The position numbers and the translations under genes are program-made. A stretch of 64,000 nucleotides of DNA from Meghimatium bilineatum (Eukaryota; Mollusca; Gastropoda; Stylommatophora; Philomycidae): assembly GCA_034231615.1 (NCBI GenBank), contig CM067307.1:5874513-5938512 (forward strand), in the 5' to 3' direction. Shown here piece after piece: positions 1 to 9,970 of the stretch. Below the pieces are notes generated by a model. That model searched no databases and was not told the origin of the DNA. It saw only the letters and a program-made list of their open reading frames with translations. The stretch's first letter is position 1, and each line of letters opens with the position of its first letter.

Positions 1-199
1 CACGGTGTATCCATGAAAATTCCTAGAAAAAGCACTGGTAAATAGTTAGAGGGTAACACATCAATAACAGATGATACCTGTCTAATATCAAAGATCCCCC
101 ACATTTCTAAAACACATGATTACGTCAGTAAAACATCATAGTGAAGCACAAAATCTTTTCCTCAAAGCAAATTAAAAAAAGACAAAAAAGACAGAAATT

Positions 200-960
200 A
201 AGCATATCAACAGAAATGAAAGCACAGCTAAAATATTCATTGAAATAGAGCAGCTAGAAAATGTCAGCAACATAGAATGTTTCTGGTCGGCCACAAGACC
301 ACAGGAGATTGCTCAGAAGAGATCAGAGAAGAGATTAGCAATGGTCCAACAAAAAAACATCACAGAAAAAAATATATGGCAAGGAGCAAATAGAACAACA
401 AAGTTTTACGACGCCATATTTTGTCTGTGACGACATATAGTTGTGAGACGTGGGCACTGAAACCTGCAATGGAAAAGAAAATAATCACATTCGAAGTGAA
501 ATATTATCATATGTGCCTAAGAATATCAAGGACACAAAGACGAACCAAAGCAGTCGTCATGGGCCAGAACATAGAAGAAGATTGGTTTCTTAAAACAATC
601 AAAAAAACGTAATTTAACATAGTTCGGACATAGAATGGTTTAGAAAGATTAATCTAGGATAAAATTCCAGGTGAGAGAACAAGAGGCAGACCAAGAATAC
701 TATGGATAAAAGTAAAGTAACCCATAACATTTATTAGTGCCGTAGGGGTGTGAGATGTTAGCTACCTCACATTTCAGAGGCTATGCAAATGAGGGCGGTA
801 GCCATCTCCTCTCCCTCGCAGTCTTTACTTCCCGGATCTGAAAAACATTTACGCCTCAACTGGGGAATGAACCAAGGACCACTCATATGCGAAGCCAGTG
901 CGCTAACCACGAACTACGCTGGTTGCAGGATATTGAAGACCTTCTGAACATTACAATGTT
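200..960 (+). pseudogene. LINE reverse transcriptase 3' remnant, split by a SINE
   Basis: Degenerate 3' part of a non-LTR retrotransposon polymerase. An open stretch at 421-612 includes SCETWAL, the thumb-region signature (Y-x-CE-x-W) that follows the RT palm in many LINEs. Beyond several stops, translation near 660-705 gives GERTRGRPRILWI, the usual basic LINE C-terminus (GRP-R-x-W). A SINE (711-927) interrupts it, and LINE-like sequence (DIEDLLNI) resumes after about 930. Weak RT-like sequence begins near 230. It is heavily decayed and non-functional. The LINE clade cannot be fixed from this fragment. Confidence 0.6.
711..927 (-). mobile_element. tRNA-derived SINE, family A, copy 1
   Basis: Minus-strand SINE. 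The tRNA-like head is at the right end (A-box-like GGTTAGCGCACTGGCTTCGC read on the minus strand, near 890-912) and the tail is at 711-730. The body around 780-840 (AAATGAGGGCGGTAGCCATC on the plus strand) is shared with copies at 14052, 22125 and 48114. It sits inside a LINE tail. Confidence 0.75.
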
Positions 961-1779
961 AAGAGACTGTGCAGCTAGCACATAATCGAAGGACTTACAG
1001 AGTGCCAGTGGTGGTAACGTTCTGTAAAGGATACGTCACATAGATAGCGCATCAATTATCGGTTGATACAAGAAATTCATCAAATAAACAATAAGTGACA
1101 GATCTACATAAAATGGTTGCCGACCCATTTTTACCACACTAAAGAGCGCAATTTTCATTTAATCTGCACGTTATCTTTCACCATCCACAGGCAGACGAGC
1201 AATGTGTCGTTAAATTGTCGTGGACTGATAGTATGTCGCTAAACTGTCGCTAAGAGAATATTCAGACATGAACAATGGTTGGAAGGGAGACGCTAAACAT
1301 CTGATAAAGGAACAAGGAAGAGACGATGAACAAAGGCATAATAACAAATTAGCGGATTGCTGAAAAAGGGTGAATCTGAGATTAGATGGCAAGACAAAAT
1401 TGAGAATTTGAACAGACATCGGTAAAACTCACCACATGCTCTCCATATTTTTAAAATATTAGTGAACTGTGTTGCTGGAGCCCAAAATGGGAGTGAATAA
1501 TAGTGACATAAATATATATATATATATAGTAAGAAGTGACTAAGAAGGCGTTGGGGTGGAATTGGCTGTTCGATTCCAAAGACGGTCAAAATGACCAAAC
1601 ATGCAAGCTGAAGTAGGATGTGTCATCATGAAAGGCGCATATATCGCATCTAAGATGTAAATTATAACATAACGTATTCTGTTATGCGGACTAAATCCTG
1701 CTAATCTGCTTGACCTTCAGCTGCCTGACCAGTCGATTTCCTAATCAAAGGACGGGCTTACACATCGAGAGGCAGGCAG
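961..1779. other. No recognisable feature
   Basis: AT-rich intergenic or intronic sequence. A short TA run lies near 1512-1527. Small open frames on the minus strand at 1210-1598 show no family resemblance. Confidence 0.5.
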
Positions 1780-1945
1780 TCAGGACGGACGGACAGACAG
1801 ACAGACAGAAAGAGGGACAGACAGATAGATGGACAGAAAGAGGGACAACCAGACAGACAGACGGACGGTCGGACGGAAAAACAGACATACAGACAGAGAG
1901 ATAAACAGACAGAGAGACAAACAGACAGACAGACAGATAGATAAA
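1780..1945. repeat. CAGA/GACA tetranucleotide microsatellite, imperfect
   Basis: Runs of ACAGACAGACAG alternating with GGACGGAC and GAGGGACA variants. The open frame across it reads only as repeat-encoded Arg/Thr/Asp/Gln. Confidence 0.85.
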
Positions 1946-2063
1946 ATAGTATATTAGTTACTGTTAGAGATACTGTGAAGACAATAAAGAAATTGAAACA
2001 ACACTATTAGCAGAAGGTGTTAAGTAATGACAGAGCATGGGAGAACACCTTTATTGTACTCAC

Positions 2064-2262
2064 TTATCGTAATCATATTTGCAGTAGAGTTTCCTATCCC
2101 TGGAGTAGCAGGAACCGGTAAGGGGCACACGACAGAGCGCACACTGAAGACATGATTCGTGCCAGGAATCATTCATGACCCGCAGGAGGTATCTATCCTC
2201 GATGGGAGTCTGGCAACCTGTGCAGAGTTCTTTAGGACCCATTGTCTGTGTAGGCATTACGT
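2064..2262 (-). CDS. LMX1-type LIM-homeodomain transcription factor, exon with first LIM domain
   Basis: A 199-bp internal exon on the minus strand. It is preceded by a T-rich tract ending in ACAG (acceptor, AG at 2263-2264) and followed by GTGAGT (2063-2058). The open frame codes a complete first LIM zinc finger: C-x2-C in [10 protein letters not shown], then SWHESCLQC (H and the C-x2-C pair), and [16 protein letters not shown] for the second half. The spacing and the strings RYLLRV, SWH-x-x-CLQC and RDRKLYCK-x-DY match the LIM1 of LMX1A/LMX1B proteins, which are developmental transcription factors with two LIM domains and a homeodomain. In vertebrate LMX1 genes LIM1 also lies on an early exon of its own. 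The second LIM domain and the homeodomain are not in this window, so the remaining exons must lie outside, with long introns. LHX relatives are less likely. An exon-initial ATG at 2257 is possible but not needed. Confidence 0.85.
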
Positions 2263-2378
2263 CTGTAAAAAAAAAAAGAGTTTTAAAAAATTCATAGAAG
2301 CATTACCTTTGAAATTTAGTTACTTTCCTATTCATTTCAAAACTTCTGCAGATTGGAAAGATTCTGCTCAGACTATAT

Positions 2379-2434
2379 GGCGGCGTAGTACAATGTGCGT
2401 TGTGACAGCTAAGCTTCCGGGTTCCAATCCCGCC
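2379..2434 (+). mobile_element. tRNA-like SINE head, family C
   Basis: Contains GGCGGCGTAGTACAATGTGC followed by a B-box-like GGGTTCCAATCCC (2419-2431). A related copy lies on the minus strand near 55332-55412. There is no body sequence I can define. An AGT microsatellite follows directly. Confidence 0.45.
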
Positions 2435-2490
2435 ATTATGGTAGTAGTAGTTGGAGTAGCATTATTAGTAGTAATAGCAGTAGAGGGGAT

Positions 2491-2751
2491 GGGAAAGAAT
2501 GCATTATTGATAATATAACAAAAAGACAGTCAACATTTCTTGGGCACATAATGAGAAGAGGAGGCATTGACAATATAGTGACAACAAGAAAGATAGAAGG
2601 GAAAAGATCAAGGGGAAGACCCAGAGAAAAGATATTGGACAGTTTGACTAAATGGCTTCGATTGACGACACCAACAGAGATGATGACATATATGAGAGAT
2701 CGATGTACATGAAGAAATATGATCGCCAACGCCACTCGGCACGGCACATGA
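2491..2751 (+). pseudogene. LINE ORF2 C-terminal tail
   Basis: A plus-strand frame reads as the extreme C-terminus of a LINE polymerase: RQSTFLGHIMRRGG, then GKRSRGRPREKILDSLTKWL, then NMIANATRHGT and a stop. The block FLGH-x-MRR / G-R-P-R / RHGT-stop is the standard end of one widespread invertebrate LINE family. An in-frame TGA at 2710-2712 replaces an expected Trp codon, so it is dead. It is 5'-truncated, ends in TGATGATGA repeats, and is flanked on both sides by AGT-type microsatellite. Confidence 0.75.
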
Positions 2752-2907
2752 TGATAATGATGATGATGATGATGATGAATAGCATTACTACTAATAGTAG
2801 TAAGAGTAGTAGTAGCGATAGTAAAAGCAACAGCATCAGCAGTAGAAGTATTAGTATTTCTTGTAGCGGCAATATTAGTAGTAAAAGCAGCAGTAGTAAT
2901 AAAAGTG

Positions 2908-2976
<69 letters not shown>

Positions 2977-3242
2977 ATAGCAGTAATAGTAACCATAGTT
3001 GTAGTAACAACAGTAGTAGTAATAGTAGCAGTTGTAGTAGTAGTAGAATTGGTAATATTAAGAGTAGTTGCATTAGTAGCAATAGTAGTAGTAATAGTAG
3101 TAATAATAAGAGTAGTATTAGTAGTATTTACAATAGTAGTAGTACTGGTAGTAGTCGTAGACGTAGTAGTAGTAATGTTAATAGTACAAGTTGTAGTAGT
3201 AGTAGTAGTAACAGTAGTAATAGAAATAGTAGTAGTAGTATG
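2752..3242. repeat. ATG then AGT trinucleotide microsatellite
   Basis: (ATG)n at about 2755-2776 runs into a long impure (AGT)n array. The purest part is about 2908-2972. All poly-Ser, poly-Val, poly-Leu and poly-Thr frames here are repeat artefacts. Confidence 0.95.
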
Positions 3243-3414
3243 AGTAATTTCTTTAGGAATCCTATTGCAGGCATTTGTGCGACCGAGCAGTTCAGAGAGT
3301 AATGCAAAACTACTGAACATATGTATATTGCCTAGAAAATCACTACAGCCAAACATGCCGGGTTAATTGCTACATCCTGAAATGCTACCAATTTTAGTTT
3401 GAAGACGAACTGGT

Positions 3415-4070
3415 TTTGTCAGATATTTGGTAATAATTACCTCGCTAAGGACGGGTTAGAGGAATTTGGTAACAATTACCTGGCTAAGGAAGGGTTAGAG
3501 GAATTGGTAACAATCACCTGGCTAAGGAAGGGTTAGAGGAATTGGTAACAATCACCTGGCTAAGGAAGGGTTAGAGGAATTGGTAACAATCACCTGGCTA
3601 AGGAAGGGTTAGAGGAATTGGTAACAATCACCTGGCTACGGAAGGGTTAGAGGAATTTGGTAACAATCACCTGGCTAAGGAAGGGTTAGAGGAATTTGGT
3701 AACAATTACCTGGCTAAGGAAGGGTTAGAGGAATTTGGTAACAATCACCTGGCTAAGGAAGGGTTAGAGGAATTGGTAACAATTACCTGGCTAAGGAATG
3801 GTTAGAGGAATTTGGTAACAATTACCTGGCTAAGGAAGGGTTAGAGGAATTTGGTAACAATCACCTGGCTAAGGAAGGGTTAGAGGAATTTGGTAACAAT
3901 TACCTGGCTAAGGAAGGGTTAGAGGAATTTGGTAACAATCACCTGGCTAAGGAAGGGTTAGAGGAATTTGGTAACAATTACCTGGCTAAGGAAGGGTTAG
4001 AGGAATTTGGTAACAATCACCTGGCTAAGGAAGGGTTAGAGGAATTGGTAACAATCACCTCGTTAAATTA
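3415..4070. repeat. 38/39-bp minisatellite, about 16 copies
   Basis: The unit runs GGTAACAATCACCTGGCTAA then GGAAGGGTTAGAGGAATT, with one optional extra T. Many units carry ATTACC instead of ATCACC, which makes GGTAACAATTACC, a perfect 5-bp inverted repeat around CAA. Spread of the variants suggests unit-level conversion. Confidence 0.95.
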
Positions 4071-4111
4071 GCTATAAGTTTTTTTATCTCTTGCAGACCT
4101 TGACTTTCACC

Positions 4112-4200
4112 ATTTCTACTTCTTTGTTCGTTCTCAAACCCCTGCAGATTAGCAGGAAATAGACCGGAAAACCTAATACGCTACGCCATAGTTTGAGTCT
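4112..4200 (-). repeat. Interspersed repeat family D, copy 1
   Basis: The string CTGCAGATTAGCAGGA with its flanks recurs near 25075, 42850 and (broken) 60690. The plus-strand left end is T/C rich (TTCTTCTTC in other copies), so the element probably runs on the minus strand with a GAA-rich tail. It is degenerate. Confidence 0.55.
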
Positions 4201-4920
4201 TGGCACTATTCTGTTGATTTATTGTCCAAGATTCGCATCTATAGTTTAGAATCGGTAATATGTAGATCTGAAGAATTCTTTTCCTCACTTCTAATGCCAT
4301 TGACATAGCGTGTTCTTCATTCTTAGTAATGCTGCCTTCGTATAACTTCTAAACAGACTAAGCTCAACAAAACCACATTATTTATTTCACATTTTTAGAA
4401 ATATGTATCAAATTCAATATAATTAGTATATAAAAATAGTATTGTTGACGTCAACTTTGTCAAATTTATCAAGAACTGTTAAGCTGTTTTAGATTCATAC
4501 CACGCCCTAATTATTGACTAAATGTATGGCTCCCTCCTTTATTTACAAGCTTGATATGCACTACTCTACAGGAGTTATCAGGGATTTGGGCTGGTTTATC
4601 TCTCATGATAAGGTAACATTGTGTCCAATCTTACCATTCTTCCATATCGCATTTATTCATTCATAAACTTGTATTAAGTCTGGTTTTTCCAGGAACTTAA
4701 TTCCATTCAATGTGAACGTCACACATATCGCGCGTGCTCAGAAATGCCTTGAGGTTTGCATTAGACAACCAAGTTCTTCTAGCAGCCAACATTTATCATA
4801 TGTTCCTAATCTGCAGTGTAACATTCAATTTCTCTTCACCATGGCATGTTTCGTAACATGCTTTAATCTCTTCTTCCTAACATCGTCACACTTTGCTTTC
4901 TTCTCTTTATTACATTGCTT
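4201..4920. other. No recognisable feature
   Basis: AT-rich sequence with no coding match. A small open frame at 4712-4993 has no family resemblance and overlaps the CGAAACGTCG element. Confidence 0.5.
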
Positions 4921-4929
4921 GTTGTTTTT

Positions 4930-4996
4930 CGCCCTGATGAAGGTTGATAGTCGAAACGTCGTATGTCCCTATGTCATTTTTACATTTGAATAAAGA
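4930..4996 (+). repeat. Element end with CTGATGA...CGAAACGTCG motif
   Basis: CTGATGA at 4934-4940, CGAAACGTCG at 4952-4961 and GTC at 4965-4967, followed by AATAAA (4989-4994). The same motif occurs in the fold-back element at 43863-44206 and near 44658. The order CUGAUGA / GAAAC / GUC resembles a hammerhead ribozyme core (see findings). Confidence 0.5.
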
Positions 4997-5367
4997 TTGC
5001 GTGTATTTTTCTTGAGTAACTTTCTGTGCTTCAATTTCTATAATTGGTTAATAAGGAAAATATATTTATATGGGACTTTCATCCTATGCGGCGTTCTTAA
5101 GTTGTATAGAAGTTCCAGTTGTCATTTAAAAAAACAAAACACCCGTATACTGGGATCGTGATGACAGGTAGGGCTGCAGGTACGCTTCAGTAAAAGAAGG
5201 GAGATGGGGGTTAAATAAAGAGAAAAGTTATTACTATAACTTTCGTGTATAATTGTTACTTTTTAATGGCTATTTCATTGACCCTATTCTGGATAATTGT
5301 TAAAAAGAGGGGGTTTGGGACGAAGCTGTTTTATTAACAGCTTTGTCGCTAAATTTGGCCTACTAAA

Positions 5368-5452
5368 AGTCATGTACTGATTTCCAGGAGGGATTTGAAC
5401 AACCCCTTCCCCTGATTTCCAGGAGGGATTTCAACACCCCCTACCCCTGTTT
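5368..5452. repeat. Direct duplication, about 37 bp
   Basis: CTGATTTCCAGGAGGGATTT occurs twice in tandem, each copy followed by an AACACCCC-type C-rich tail. Confidence 0.8.
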
Positions 5453-5512
5453 TTCCGACGGGCTTGGTGACTGGAATCACTTGAACAACGACCTTATTTC
5501 CCCCCCCCCCCA

Positions 5513-5725
5513 CTATTTTTGTATCCAAATTGGAATACCGTCTTCTGTTGAAAGCTTTGATGTATCGAAATTGGAATACCGTCTTCTGTTGAAAGCTTTG
5601 ATGTATCGAAATTGGAATACCGTCTTCTGTTGAAAGCTTTGATGTATCGAAATTGGAATACCGTCTTCTGTTGAAAGCTTTGATGTATCGAAATTGGAAT
5701 ACCGTCTTCTGTTGAAAGTCCTGTA
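5513..5725. repeat. 41-bp minisatellite, about 5 copies
   Basis: The unit begins ATTGGAATACCGTCTTCTGT and continues TGAAAGCTTTGATGTATCGA. The period is 41, not a multiple of 3, so the overlapping minus-strand frames cycle through three peptide phases. This confirms they are not a gene. Confidence 0.95.
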
Positions 5726-6042
5726 TCTGACTATAAGAGTCACGTTTTACTAAATCACTTACAATCTGAACATTAAAAAAATCGGAATATTCTATAAACG
5801 TTCGATACTTGTACAAGCTGAAAGTATCAGCAGCAGAACACTTCTATAGTAGCCCCTCCAGTCGCGATGTTGAAAAACTCGAAATATTAGCGTACCAATT
5901 TTCTGTTGCGAGAGTAGAAAATCGTATTGCCAGGTTTGGAGGTGCCAAAAACACAATAGGGGAACCACAACCGAAATGAAGTTAGTTTCTGTAGGATTGG
6001 AGCAAGGCCGTCAGCAGTACATATTAATTAGTTTCCTTTTTA
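5726..6042. other. No recognisable feature
   Basis: Unique-looking AT-rich spacer between the 41-bp array and the MITE. Confidence 0.5.
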
Positions 6043-6155
6043 TAATTTTCGTGATTTTGGTTGATCACTATTTATATACTTGGAGCCGCATGGCAAAAGT
6101 AGACAAGGTAACTCCAAGCATATAAATAGTGATAAACGAAAATCACGACAATTAT
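6043..6155. mobile_element. Hairpin MITE-like element, copy 1
   Basis: A near-palindrome of about 110 bp. The left arm TTTCGTGATTTTGGTTGATC plus ACTATTTATATACTTGGA pairs with the right arm TCCAAGCATATAAATAGTGA plus TAAACGAAAATCACGAC. The inner loop is GCCGCATGGCAAAAGTAG. Related copies lie at 25389, 29248 and 60361. Confidence 0.75.
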
Positions 6156-6238
6156 CTTAAGTGAGGCGTGGTTAAAAAGGTTGGGAAACATTATGCTATT
6201 CTGCTGAAGGGTGTTTGGGTCATCTATACGTCCACTAA

Positions 6239-6512
<274 letters not shown>

Positions 6513-7574
6513 TGTATAGCTGACGTTACGATAGCTGTACATAGTTTATGTTTGGATAATTGTATTGGTAACACTAATAACTATTATTATCAATTAGTAT
6601 TACTATAGAACAAACAAATATTCTATAGGGAACTTGATGGTAGTGTGCACGTGATGCATACAGCACGTGACCCGTGGCAACAATCTTCCACCAGACGGAA
6701 GTCAATACAATATGTCACCCAGATTCTAACACTACCCTCAGAATTAATACCTCAGATTATTATTACAGCAATATGTCGTAGCGAGTACTTACGGCCGTGC
6801 GGTCTTCTTCGAGAGAACGGTATTGTGGACATGTGCGTGAGTGCATTGTCCAAATATTTTATGACACAAGCCAGAAACGAAACACGTGTTGTGGATAGAT
6901 AGTGCAATATTAGACGCGCTGCAGCGCATGTTTCACAATGAGATCTATAATGATCGTGTCATTAGTTGTAGTAATGGCTTCGCTCAGTTGAACAGAACAC
7001 GGCCCAGTTTTATTTGTTTATTTTGTCCGGCATGACAAAGGCACTGAAGCGTGATTCAGAATACATCGTTGTCTAGTCCAACAAATACTTAATTAGAGAT
7101 GTGAGCTCTAAGAGTGAAGGAACAGATTGAAGGGGCCGACAAAAAATAATTAAGATAATATTGCAACAGCGGAATAATATATTACATTCTGACGTCCTGC
7201 TTGCATTAAATACAATATCTTCAGGTAAATTATAGGTGTGTTTTTTCTTTGAATCGGCATTAGTGTCTTTTCTTGCCACATGGGTTTAGAAAATGTCTGT
7301 CTATAGTGGCATTAAAACAATCCCAGTTTAGTGTTATGTTTCCGTGTTATTCATTCAATCATCCCTGCTTCGGTGTCATTCACTTAATTCTGTTATGGTG
7401 TCATTTCTTTGAATTCGCCAATAATGTTTTTTCCTTTAATTCCGAGGACCGTTATTTTCTTAATTCCTCCTTGCACGACTCTCTTTATCTCTTTCAAATT
7501 TGAGCATTAATCATGAGAGTATCGTTCAATTGTAAGGGGAAGGGGGGGGGTGATGGGGAATCATTATTTCCTCA
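6513..7574. other. No recognisable feature
   Basis: AT-rich sequence with only short open frames and no family resemblance. A poly-G run lies near 7544-7550. Confidence 0.5.
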
Positions 7575-8150
7575 AGTTATAGGTGCCACAAGATATCTGT
7601 GCCACAAGACATCTGTGCCACAAGACATCTGTGCCACAAGATATCTGTGCCACAAGACATCAGTGCCACAAGACATCAGTTCCACCAGATGTCAGTGCCA
7701 CCAGACATCAGTGCCACAAGACATCAGTGCCACAAGGCATCAGTGCCACAAGACATCAGTTCCACCAGATATCAGTGCCACCAGACATTAGTGCCACCAT
7801 ACATCCGTTCTAGAAAACATTGGTACCACAAGACGCCACTACGGCAAGATAGTGCCACAAGACATCTGTGCCACAAGATATCTGTGCCACAAGACATCAG
7901 TGCCACAAGACATCAGTTCCACCAGATGTCAGTGCCACCAGACATCAGTGCCACAAGACATCAGTGCCAGAAGGCGTTAGTGCCACAAGACATCAGTTCC
8001 ACCAGACATCAGTGCCACCAGACATCAGTGCTACACAACATTAGTGTCACAGGAATGTATCACAAGACATCAATCCCACATAACATCGGTGCCACAAGAC
8101 ATCAGTGCCACAAGACTTCAGCCCCACAAAACATCAGCACAAAGTCCCTA
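7575..8150. repeat. 16-bp minisatellite with higher-order duplication
   Basis: The unit is GTGCCACAAGACATCA, with CACCAGA, TTCCACC and GATATC variants. The block around 7600-7800 reappears at about 7855-8035 with the same order of variants (ACAAGATATC, ACAAGACATC, TTCCACCAGATG), separated by a diverged linker near 7800-7850. The period of 16 cycles through all frames, which explains the long CHKTSVPQD-type open frames. Confidence 0.95.
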
Positions 8151-8659
8151 ATTTTTTCAAGACATCAATACACAGTCCCTAATTTCTTCAAGACATCAGT
8201 ATCCCAAAATCCACTTACAATAAACACAAAAAACAACATAAAACACCATATCCACCTTCTCATCTTTCTCTGTCACATAAACAATACTTTTTTTAAATCT
8301 ACAAACACACACTCAACATTACTTATAATTGCATAATTATCTTTCAAATAAATCTCTCACAGATTGCATTGAGATACTCAGAGTAATTATTCAGAAATGT
8401 CCGTTCACATCCAATCTGGTAACAGCCCGTGTAGATCATTAGTACCTAGTAATAACATAAAATATGATAAAATGTATCATATTTGTTCCGCAAGTATCAT
8501 ATTTTAGCATAGTTATACTTTTTTATGATTAATTTCTTGTATACTTAATACTTTCCCCGTATGTTCAATGTCCAATGAACTGTCATTTTGAGAATTCTAT
8601 AGACGAGTGTCTGTAGAAACTGTTACCGAAACATACTACTAATGTGTTTATTAACACAC

Positions 8660-8911
8660 AAAAGTTCACAAGTCGTAGAGGATTGACTTCACTGTACTCG
8701 GTTTCCCATATGTACTCCATCACTCTCAGCGAATCGGCACGCCGTCTGCTGAGATTACCACTCATAGCACGTAACTACGTAGCTTCAAGCGATGATCCAC
8801 AGGGATCTCCGAAAAAATCCAACTTGTAAACAAGATGGCACGAGCCGGATTCAAACCCTTGACACCTTCAACACAAGGTGAACAGTTTAACCACTACGCT
8901 AGGGAGATCCC
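8660..8911 (-). mobile_element. tRNA-derived SINE, family B, copy 1
   Basis: The minus-strand head at the right end has an A-box complement (AACCACTACGCTAGGGAGAT, with A/T differences) and a B-box complement (GGATTCAAACCC). The body (AAGTCGTAGAGGATTGACTT, CACTCATAGCACGTAACT) is about 85-90% identical by eye to a second copy at 45505-45754. Confidence 0.8.
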
Positions 8912-9067
8912 CATACGTTTATGCATGAAAAAAAAATAGTGTAGTAGCGGTTCAGCAAGAACGAATGTTTACTTTTGTGTTAACATCATGTTCAGATACA
9001 ATTGTGAAACTACTTAAACTGCAATGGTACCTGCACCTGATACCTTGGTAACAAGAGCACTTCAAGG

Positions 9068-9202
9068 TACGGTGGAGGGTGGAAGAAGAGAGGGAGGATG
9101 AAGAAGACTTGGCTAGATAATATCAAGGAATGGACAGGGTGTGAAGTTTCCAAACTCAACAGGATGGTACAGGGTAGAGATGCGTGGACAACGCTTACAT
9201 AA
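9068..9202 (+). pseudogene. LINE ORF2 C-terminal tail
   Basis: A 45-codon frame ends at TAA (9200-9202). It reads KKRGRMKKTWLDNIKEWTG, then RDAWTTLT and a stop. The W-x-DNI-x-EWTG block with a downstream R-x-x-W is the C-terminal signature of a LINE family also seen on the minus strand at 18516-18715. It is a 5'-truncated copy. Confidence 0.7.
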
Positions 9203-9246
9203 TCATGAATAAGTAGACACCATACATAGGGAAAGAGACGTCGATG

Positions 9247-9312
9247 ACTACGTGGTTAGCGCGCTGGATTTCTAGGTGAATGGTCCAGATTCGATTTTCC
9301 AATTCAACTCTA
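9247..9312 (+). mobile_element. tRNA-like SINE head, degenerate
   Basis: A-box-like TGGTTAGCGCGCTGG (9253-9267) and B-box-like AGATTCGATTTTCC about 25 bp later. It is probably related to SINE family A. No folding tRNA is supported. Confidence 0.4.
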
Positions 9313-9477
9313 AAAATGTTGATATCACAGGTAGACGACGCTAATCAAAGCTGTTTCTGGTCGACCACTGACTAGGCTGCTCACCACTTACTGTTCAGGC
9401 TGTTTCTGGTCAACAATTGACTAGGGTGTTTCTGGTCAACAACTGACTAGGTTCATCAACACGTACGGTCAGCTGTG

Positions 9478-9498
9478 TACTGTTAGTTAGTTAGTTAG
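9478..9498. repeat. TTAG microsatellite, LINE tail
   Basis: A short (TTAG)n run directly after (on the minus strand) the stop codon of the RNase H LINE remnant. Confidence 0.8.
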
Positions 9499-9590
9499 TC
9501 GTCGGATCATCATCACTGCAAACTGGACACGTCCATAGTTGTTCCGATCTCTCCTTGAGTGTATCCGACATTACACTTCTTAAGTAAGAT
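9484..9590 (-). pseudogene. RNase H LINE, C-terminal zinc-knuckle end
   Basis: The minus-strand frame reads LKERSEQLWTCPVCSDDD and then a stop inside (CTAA)n. LW-T-CPVC is the terminal motif after the RNase H domain of I/Nimb-like LINEs, from memory of that family. It belongs with the RNase H piece at 9727-9970 and is separated from it by a 136-bp insertion. Confidence 0.65.
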
Positions 9591-9726
9591 AATGACATGT
9601 GAGATGAAATGCTTGAGGAAAGTATTATGTAGAGAAATAGATGAAAGGATCATTCAAGAGATGGGTTCATATATAACTGAAGAATGTCAAATGTAAAATA
9701 TATGTACATATAATTTACATTGGAAT
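9591..9726 (+). repeat. 136-bp repeat, copy 1, inserted in a LINE
   Basis: Begins GATAATGACATGTGAGATGA and ends TTTACATTGGAATG. It is nearly identical to 11559-11694, with only a few substitutions seen by eye. The plus-strand translation TCEMKCLRKVLC resembles a degenerate LINE RT thumb (E-M-x-C-LRR). It splits a minus-strand LINE. Confidence 0.8.
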
Positions 9727-9970
9727 GGTTGACCATCATTCTTCAGCGCCCTCCAAAATGTTCACTTCTAACAACACCGCATTTCAATCCCTGATCTTTA
9801 ATCCTAGCCATTGAATAGGAATCCTCATGCACATTAGTCTCACTCTCGCGTATTATATCTCTTAAGGAGTTCAAAACGTCAGCGCGATCCATTGCCCCAT
9901 CGCCCTGTGCCACAATCGCGCATGATGCCAGTTGATCCGCTCTTTTATTGCCTCGAACGCCCACTATGTG
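9727..9970 (-). pseudogene. LINE RNase H domain fragment
   Basis: The minus-strand frame begins GVRGNKRADQLAS, the C-terminal RNase H motif (H-x-G-x-x-GN-x-x-AD) of RNase H-bearing non-LTR retrotransposons. It continues through AMDRADVLNSLRD and GVVRSEHFGG. RNase H removes the RNA strand of the cDNA hybrid during target-primed reverse transcription. Upstream palm domains are missing, so the copy is 5'-truncated. Reading stops shortly before the 136-bp repeat, beyond which the C-terminus (9484-9590) resumes. The family is probably I/Nimb-like. Confidence 0.75.

Noticed and set aside
2436-3356. Long poly-Thr, poly-Leu, poly-Ser and poly-Val open frames
   Set aside because: They are all translations of (AGT)n. 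No conserved domain or splice context.
4934-4967. Firm call of a hammerhead ribozyme
   Set aside because: Core strings are present but stem I is not formed and stem II needs wobble pairs and an extra base. Kept only as a finding to test.
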